Assembly: GCA_937942435.1 (NCBI GenBank)
Contig: CALDEM010000050.1
Coordinates: forward strand, 1-34,339
Direction: 5' to 3'
DNA from: an uncultured Saprospiraceae bacterium
GTDB taxonomy: Bacteria; Bacteroidota; Bacteroidia; Chitinophagales; Saprospiraceae
Length of the DNA: 34,339 nucleotides
The notes below the pieces were generated by a model. That model worked only from the letters and a program-made list of their open reading frames with translations, searched no databases and was not told the origin of the DNA. Made by a program: the position numbers and the translations under genes. The stretch's first letter is position 1. Each line of letters starts with the position of its first letter. Shown in pieces: positions 26,926 through 32,620 of this stretch.

Positions 26926-28554
26926 TTATAACGTCGCAACAAATTCTGTCAAACTCTTATCACGAGTGAGATCTACTTTCTTTCTAAGTCTATATCTATT
27001 AGTATGTACACTTTCGATAGATATCCCCAGTATCTTTGCCATCTCTTTGCTTGAAAAATTAAGCTTTATTAGCGCACAAAGTTTTTGGTCACCTCTTGTT
27101 AGCTTAGGAAATTTTGAATTTAATTTCTGATAAAAATCTCGATTTACAGAAGTGAATCGAGTTTCAAACTCTTCCCAATTGTTTGAGTTGCTATGGGAGA
27201 TGGTTCTGACGATTTTTTTAATCTCTTCTCGCTTGATATCACCTTTGTTTTTTGCAAGATTCTCTTTTAGTGAGGATAAGAGTTCATCCTTCTGTATAAG
27301 CTTGAGAGAAGATACAGCCAGCTCTCTATTCTTGATTTCTAGTAACTCATTAGTCTGCTTAAACTCAAGTTCTTTCTTTTTCTGAATCAGCTTTTTCTCG
27401 TTTTTATGCTTGTTCTTCATATAAGCGAAGTATAATGAGCTCATAAGAAGTGCAAAAATGAGAAAGATTGTAAGTACCATATTCTTTAAGAATGCTTCTC
27501 TTTCTTCTAATTCTAGTCGTTGAAGTTTTTGCTTTTGTAAGAGTTGCTCTTTTTGTTCGACTTCTTCTTGATATTTATCTTGTATGTAGAGTAGTGAGCG
27601 GTTGTTTTCGCTACGACTATCAAAATAGATAGCATCGAGATTTTTTTCTGATATACTCGCCTGATAGGCTTTTTGAAATCTGCCTGTTTGTGCATATAGT
27701 TTTGATAGACTCTTGTAGATCAAAGGTGAAAAGTCAACATGGCTTTTTAACTCCTCAGAAAGCTCTATAGAAAGTAAGAATGCCTCTTCAGCTTCTTTGA
27801 TCATGCCTAACTCAGCGTATTTGTCACCGATATACTTATAGACCAATACTTGAAACCCTTCGTCATTCTCTTTAATAAAAGGAATGACTGATTTTAAGCC
27901 TTCGATGCCTTTTTCAAGATTACTATTTAGAATAGATTCTTCTATTCTAAACGAATGATATAGGGCATGATTCTTATTGATGCCGTAGAGATAGCAGCTA
28001 TCCAAGTAATTAGCTGCTGAACTAGGATTTGAGAGTTCTCTATGGGTTTTGGCTATCAGATAATATTGCTTTATTAGAGTTGATTTCTGCATTATGCCTT
28101 CCTGCACCAGTTCTTTGTTTATCGCAAGAGCCTGATTAAGGTACTTAAAGGAATCATCTGCTCGCTTATAAAAGCTGAAGTATCTTCCCAATGTTGTCAT
28201 GGTCAAAACGAGCGATGGTCTATGATTTACTTTGTTTGCTAGGAGATGCGCTTTCCATATCCGATCATATGATAATTGATATTGTGCTTTATGGCCGTAT
28301 ACATTAGATTCTTCAAGCAAGATGTTGATGGCTGATACAGTGTCTTGTTCGTTTATATAGTAGTTGTATCCTTTTTGACAAAACTCTATGGCCTTGACCG
28401 TATTATCTAGTCTTAACTTATGGATCGTTTGTGTGATTTCGTCTTTGGTGAGATTACGATATGTCTCTACATCGCCCTGATAGGACCATGCAGATATTGA
28501 AAACATGGTTGTACAGAGAAGAATGGTTAACTGTCTATATGTATTTATCATCAC
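26926..28554 (-). CDS. TPR-transmembrane-LuxR-type transcriptional regulator
   Basis: This 542-residue protein has an N-terminal signal sequence (residues 1-25) and then TPR-like helical repeats from about 35 to 310. A coiled coil (about 325-355) leads to one membrane helix (about 358-378), a second coiled coil (385-435) and a C-terminal LuxR-type HTH at 483-540 (LTRGDQKLCALIKLNFSSKE, then ILGISIESVHTNRYRLRKK). The TPR part would lie in the periplasm and the HTH in the cytoplasm, so it may sense oligosaccharide or a partner and bind DNA while membrane-bound. This architecture is a known Bacteroidota type. It is the only transcription factor in the window and hence the natural candidate for controlling the locus. 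Confidence 0.88.
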   Translation of the reverse strand: MMINTYRQLTILLCTTMFSISAWSYQGDVETYRNLTKDEITQTIHKLRLDNTVKAIEFCQKGYNYYINEQDTVSAINILLEESNVYGHKAQYQLSYDRIWKAHLLANKVNHRPSLVLTMTTLGRYFSFYKRADDSFKYLNQALAINKELVQEGIMQKSTLIKQYYLIAKTHRELSNPSSAANYLDSCYLYGINKNHALYHSFRIEESILNSNLEKGIEGLKSVIPFIKENDEGFQVLVYKYIGDKYAELGMIKEAEEAFLLSIELSEELKSHVDFSPLIYKSLSKLYAQTGRFQKAYQASISEKNLDAIYFDSRSENNRSLLYIQDKYQEEVEQKEQLLQKQKLQRLELEEREAFLKNMVLTIFLIFALLMSSLYFAYMKNKHKNEKKLIQKKKELEFKQTNELLEIKNRELAVSSLKLIQKDELLSSLKENLAKNKGDIKREEIKKIVRTISHSNSNNWEEFETRFTSVNRDFYQKLNSKFPKLTRGDQKLCALIKLNFSSKEMAKILGISIESVHTNRYRLRKKVDLTRDKSLTEFVATL

Positions 28555-28837
28555 CGCAGATATTTGGTATCGTTATGAACCCAATTTATATCTTATTACT
28601 GAATAAAGTCTCTGATTTGGGAAGAGGCATAAAGCCTTTGTTGAGTGTATATAGGGCTTTGTACAGTTAATGTTCAGTTAGATTCTGACTATACTTTCTA
28701 ACCTGAAAGATTTTTCGCTTCTGGGCAACACAAAGTATATGACAATATTGGGATGTGCCTTCAATACTATTTAAAGTTTAGGCATTAAAATTTTGGTTGA
28801 GAACGATAGCTTGAGACTATGAACAACTTTCTACACA

Positions 28838-29497
28838 TTAAGATTTGGTGTTGTTTGATAGAGCCGCATGAAGCTCTTGGTAAAAGTGTGCGAAGTGGTC
28901 GCTTAGGCCATCGTAGTCCTTCTTCTTTATCAGTTCACTGTTAAACACGTTTCCGCCACAACCCACGGCTACAGCGCCTGCTTCAAAAAAAGAGCGTACG
29001 TTGTGGACATTAACACCTCCTGTAGGTACTAACTTTATACTGTCTAAAGGGGCAAGGACATTTTTTATGTAACTAGGACCTAGATTATTTGCTGGAAATA
29101 CTTTGACAGCTGAAGCGCCCCAATCCCAAGCTTGATAAATCTCAGTTGGTGTGTATGCCCCGGGAAATATAGGGATATCACTATCAACACACTTTTGTAT
29201 GATGGATCGGATAGTGATAGGTGTAACTATATATTGAGCACCTGCGGTCAAGGCTTCTTCCAGTTCTTGTGCCGTTCTTACTGTCCCAGCTCCAATGTTT
29301 AAAAGAGGGTAGTGCTGTCGCAGTTCAGAGATGAGCATAGCGGCATTAGAAGTATTCATCGTCACCTCGAGGTTCGTAAAACCAGCTCTGGAAAACAACT
29401 CCGTTACTTTTAGTATTGACTCCTTTTCTAGCCCTCTAATGATGCCTATCAAGGGTGACTTGTAGAAGAGGTTCCAATCAAACTTATCCGTTCCCAT
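28838..29497 (-). CDS. dgoA: 2-dehydro-3-deoxy-6-phosphogalactonate/gluconate aldolase
   Basis: This is a KDPG/KDPGal aldolase of 219 residues, the usual class I length. It has GIIRG at 18-22, Glu44 (LEVTMN), the phosphate-loop segment GAGTV and the Schiff-base Lys132 (AVKVFPA). It splits the 6-phosphorylated 2-keto-3-deoxy sugar acid into pyruvate and glyceraldehyde 3-phosphate, the last step of both branches encoded here. Its ATG lies 14 nt inside the dgoK gene, so translation is likely coupled. Sequence alone does not tell gluconate from galactonate stereochemistry; the neighbouring dgoK favours galactonate. No clear terminator follows. Confidence 0.92.
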   Translation of the reverse strand: MGTDKFDWNLFYKSPLIGIIRGLEKESILKVTELFSRAGFTNLEVTMNTSNAAMLISELRQHYPLLNIGAGTVRTAQELEEALTAGAQYIVTPITIRSIIQKCVDSDIPIFPGAYTPTEIYQAWDWGASAVKVFPANNLGPSYIKNVLAPLDSIKLVPTGGVNVHNVRSFFEAGAVAVGCGGNVFNSELIKKKDYDGLSDHFAHFYQELHAALSNNTKS

Positions 29498-30473
29498 AAT
29501 ATCTTTTTATAATTTTTTGTTGACCAATGAGTGTAGATCGTTCTGCTGATTGCTCGTCTATAATAATTATTCTGTCGTTGTGGATGATGTGATGCAGGGC
29601 CAAACTATAGAGTGTCTTTAAGTCTTGTGTAGCACTTAAGTATATAGGCAGTATGCTATTTTTTAGATAAGACAATTCATCTCCTATGATCATACCACTT
29701 AGGTAGTAATAGTTGTCTTTTGGGTTTTGCTTTAAGATGATATCGTTAAGCCTGATAAGCAATAAGCTTTGTGATAGTTTGCCTTGAAAACCTAACTCAG
29801 TTCCCTTTATAAATGCCGCTTTATTCTGATCATCTAAAGGAGTCTTTTTCATAGAGTAGCTAAGGATACTTGACCTAGATAAGGTGTCAAATAATTCGCC
29901 AGTCATAAAGTTCTTCATTTTGTAAAATGAATCTTCTTTATAAAACATGTGCTTGCTATGGGTGCCTGGAAGAATCAATATGGAAGCCTGACCTGTTTTT
30001 CTAAGTCGGTCTGCGACACCTATGGCTTGGACCTCTTCTCCTCTCATAAAGCCATCCTCAGACTTCGCTCCTGAGATGAGCAAAATTGGTGAATTAGTAT
30101 CTCCGATATCTTCAAAGATTAGATTTTGACCGTCCACACTGATAGGCATATCGGCATATCCCAATTCTTTAAGACCGATCGTCGAAGATGCCATGCCGCT
30201 TAGTACAAGAGGCATATGATTTATATCATTAGACCATTCTGACAAAAGATTAAAAAGTCTATCCTTATAAAACTCTTCTCTTTCTATTTCATTCTGATCT
30301 TCATATTCTTTTGCTACTTCTTTGATCCCAGAACTCGTCTCGATTTGTTTTATAACTTCTAGAGAATCCCATTGTACGAGTTTAGCTCGAAACTTGCTAG
30401 TACCCCAGTCGACGCTGATAAACTGATCAGGTTGCGAGGCTAAGTTTTTCGTTTCTACTTTATTTCTTGACAA
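29484..30473 (-). CDS. dgoK: 2-dehydro-3-deoxygalactonokinase
   Basis: The start is a TTG at 30473: an in-frame stop lies three codons upstream, and no ATG or GTG occurs before the essential DWGTS motif (residues 22-26), so a rare start codon is the best reading. The 329-residue product has the DgoK family marks GMASS (93-97), GFMRGEE (141-147), LPGTHSKHM (168-176) and MTGELFD (190-196). It phosphorylates 2-keto-3-deoxy-galactonate at C6 with ATP. It overlaps the agarase gene by 14 nt upstream and dgoA by 14 nt downstream. Since no KDG kinase is seen in the window, it might also act on 2-keto-3-deoxygluconate from the AHG branch; that is unproven. Confidence 0.9.
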   Translation of the reverse strand: MSRNKVETKNLASQPDQFISVDWGTSKFRAKLVQWDSLEVIKQIETSSGIKEVAKEYEDQNEIEREEFYKDRLFNLLSEWSNDINHMPLVLSGMASSTIGLKELGYADMPISVDGQNLIFEDIGDTNSPILLISGAKSEDGFMRGEEVQAIGVADRLRKTGQASILILPGTHSKHMFYKEDSFYKMKNFMTGELFDTLSRSSILSYSMKKTPLDDQNKAAFIKGTELGFQGKLSQSLLLIRLNDIILKQNPKDNYYYLSGMIIGDELSYLKNSILPIYLSATQDLKTLYSLALHHIIHNDRIIIIDEQSAERSTLIGQQKIIKRYYGNG

Positions 30474-32328
30474 ATGATCTTAGGTATGATTGATTGTTAC
30501 GATCGGTCAGTTTTAAAAAGTACATTCCCGATTGCAAATTATGGATATCAATTGATTTGTCTCCTCTTTGATTGCGTATAGATCTCACTATTTTACCATT
30601 GGCATTATATATCTCAAAATCATACTTGTTGGTTAGTACATTTCCTTTCAAGAAGATGAGTGCTTCGCTGGGGTTGGGATGTATTCTTAAAGCTTCCTGA
30701 TTATTGAGATCGGTCGTATTAGTTGATCTTTCAATGTTAATAGGGAAGATGCCCTTTTCAACAGTCTCGCCAGCTGAGTTAACGTACAGTATAAACAAGA
30801 AATACCAATTCTCAGGTGGTATTTCAGATGTACTGGGCACACCTTCCAAAGAAATTATAGCTGATGCGGTGCCAGATTCTTGGCCTATTGCAGATTCATC
30901 TGAGACGGTGTAGTCATTAGCTACGGACCAGCCTGGTTGTATCTCGCGCAGCCAAAACTTTATCCCACCTTGTCCCCCCTCTACGACAGTGTTCCCGCTA
31001 CCTGCGTGAAATGTACAATTTATAGCAATCTCTCCATTGACTGAGTATATTGTATCGAGATAGATTGATTCGTCATCAAATGATACAAAAGCTGCTACCT
31101 TTTCTTCAGAAGAGACAGTGATCGTACTAGATGCGGACTTGTTACCTTCTTCCGTAGTAACCGTTATGGTAGCCGTACCTCCTGCTATGGCATTTACAGT
31201 TCCTTTGTCATCTACAACAACGACATCCGGATTGTCTGTAGTCCAACTTACATTTTGGTTTAGAGCATTGTTTGGTTGTACCGTCGCTATCAATGTTGTC
31301 TCTTCTCCTACGAATAAGCTCACTTCCTCTTTATCCAGCGTAACTCCAGTGACAGAACCTACTTCTCCTACTATGGGTTTATATACACGTATCCAGTCCA
31401 CCTTAAAAGTATGATCTTCTTTATTGAGCAACTCTTGGTTGGTTGGAGAGAGTCCGTCTACTGCTCGCCATGTCTGATCTTCTGTATCTATAAGTATGTC
31501 CATAGGTTTACTAAGGCCAGTTCTTGTGTCGCTGTTGGTGTTTCCAGGATTGATCGAATTGGTATGGTGAAGTGGGTCAATGTTATCCTTTCCTGATATC
31601 GTTCTGACGAGTTTGCCATCGATGTAATATTCAAGACTCCATGGATCCTTCCAGTATACTCCGTAGGTATGAAACTCTTCTCTCCATACAGTTTCTCCAT
31701 CTGTATAAAAACTACCTTCATCATTTGGTTGCCAATCTGCAAATGGTTCCCGCACAAAGACATGATGGCTCAAGTGTATCCGTTCTTCATTAAACCATGG
31801 GTTAAGCCATCTATCTGATCCATATGCTTCCAGAAAATCTATTTCTTGTGTATCGTCTGGACTTAGTAGCCATGTAGCACTAGCTAAGACAGAGTTCATC
31901 ACTTTTGCTCGACTTTCGATATATACAGGATATACGATCTGTTGAAGTGAGGTGACACAACCAGTATTGGTTACTTGGAGTTGTCTTCCATTGACATTTG
32001 TAGTCTGACCACTTTGTCTATTGGTTTCAATCTGTAGATACCCATCCTTGACTGATACATTGTTTCTTTTCCATATTGTTGGAGGCGGACCGGTCCAAGG
32101 ATTGTGATACCAGTTCTTCCATTTTCCTTCAAACGCAACCTCATCACTAGTCGCTTCAAAGTTATAATTAAAATCATCAGAAACATCTTCTTGGATCTCC
32201 CATATCATTCCTGGCCCTGGACTTGCAGGGACAGTATAATCATCCCAATCATGTTGTCCAGTCAAGATATTTGTACTAAGCAGAAGAACTGTGCTTATCG
32301 CAAATAAGAAATTACGTATATGTTTCAT
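30460..32328 (-). CDS. GH16 beta-agarase with Ig-like and T9SS domains
   Basis: This 622-residue protein has a signal peptide (1-24) and a GH16 catalytic domain at about 25-318. The retaining motif ExDxxE is at Glu162 (nucleophile), Asp164 and Glu167 (acid/base) in QEIDFLEAYG. That motif with the preceding ATWLLSP and the later EEFHTYGVYW points to beta-agarase rather than carrageenase or laminarinase. A group 2 bacterial Ig-like domain follows (326-405), then a beta-rich module of unknown family (about 410-533) and a T9SS C-terminal domain (546-622). The enzyme should be secreted and cut beta-1,4 bonds of agarose to neoagaro-oligosaccharides. A porphyran specificity cannot be excluded. It heads the agarase-dgoK-dgoA operon. 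Confidence 0.92.
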   Translation of the reverse strand: MKHIRNFLFAISTVLLLSTNILTGQHDWDDYTVPASPGPGMIWEIQEDVSDDFNYNFEATSDEVAFEGKWKNWYHNPWTGPPPTIWKRNNVSVKDGYLQIETNRQSGQTTNVNGRQLQVTNTGCVTSLQQIVYPVYIESRAKVMNSVLASATWLLSPDDTQEIDFLEAYGSDRWLNPWFNEERIHLSHHVFVREPFADWQPNDEGSFYTDGETVWREEFHTYGVYWKDPWSLEYYIDGKLVRTISGKDNIDPLHHTNSINPGNTNSDTRTGLSKPMDILIDTEDQTWRAVDGLSPTNQELLNKEDHTFKVDWIRVYKPIVGEVGSVTGVTLDKEEVSLFVGEETTLIATVQPNNALNQNVSWTTDNPDVVVVDDKGTVNAIAGGTATITVTTEEGNKSASSTITVSSEEKVAAFVSFDDESIYLDTIYSVNGEIAINCTFHAGSGNTVVEGGQGGIKFWLREIQPGWSVANDYTVSDESAIGQESGTASAIISLEGVPSTSEIPPENWYFLFILYVNSAGETVEKGIFPINIERSTNTTDLNNQEALRIHPNPSEALIFLKGNVLTNKYDFEIYNANGKIVRSIRNQRGDKSIDIHNLQSGMYFLKLTDRNNQSYLRSFVKK

Positions 32329-32353
32329 ATTACTATCTCACAGTTAATTGTAA

Positions 32354-32372
32354 TCAGATAATGAATATCTGA
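32354..32372. promoter_or_regulatory. hyphenated palindrome upstream of the agarase gene
   Basis: TCAGATA-N5-TATCTGA is a perfect 7-bp-arm palindrome located 26-44 nt before the GH16 start at 32328. Its place in the 5' leader or just downstream of the promoter suits an operator or a small leader hairpin. I do not find a full second copy elsewhere in the window. Confidence 0.35.
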
Positions 32373-32400
32373 GTTAAAGTAGGATTTATGAAAGAGTCAA

Positions 32401-32415
32401 CATAGACAAAATCTG
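32401..32415 (-). promoter_or_regulatory. shared upstream element, agarase copy
   Basis: Read on the minus strand the site is CAGATTTTGTCTATG. It shares 14 of 15 bases with the susC copy and the first ten bases with the copy before 3209. It lies 73 nt from the GH16 start, similar to the copies at 3209 and 8927, and in the same orientation relative to its gene. Confidence 0.45.
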
Positions 32416-32555
32416 ATCATTTGACTATTGAAGCCCAATTGTATTAGGGCAGTGAGTGCGCAAAGCATAATCTTTTTTATCTGTTCCCATATTAGATCAT
32501 ATGAACTTTCTCTACTCAAAAAGTGAAGAGTATCATTTGGATACTTCAAATAAAA

Positions 32556-32590
32556 AATGCCCCATGCACTTATAAAGTACATAGGGCATT
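32556..32590 (-). terminator. intrinsic terminator of the tandem-repeat surface protein gene
   Basis: Arms at 32556-32571 and 32575-32590 pair over 16 positions with two C-A mismatches and a 3-nt loop. On the minus strand the hairpin is followed by a TTTTTTATTTG run. It sits 31 nt after the stop of the 32621 gene and separates that gene from the agarase operon. A second small hairpin (32526-32547) follows. Confidence 0.85.
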
Positions 32591-32620
32591 GTAAAAATAC
32601 CTAAGCTGCTTTTTTATAGC

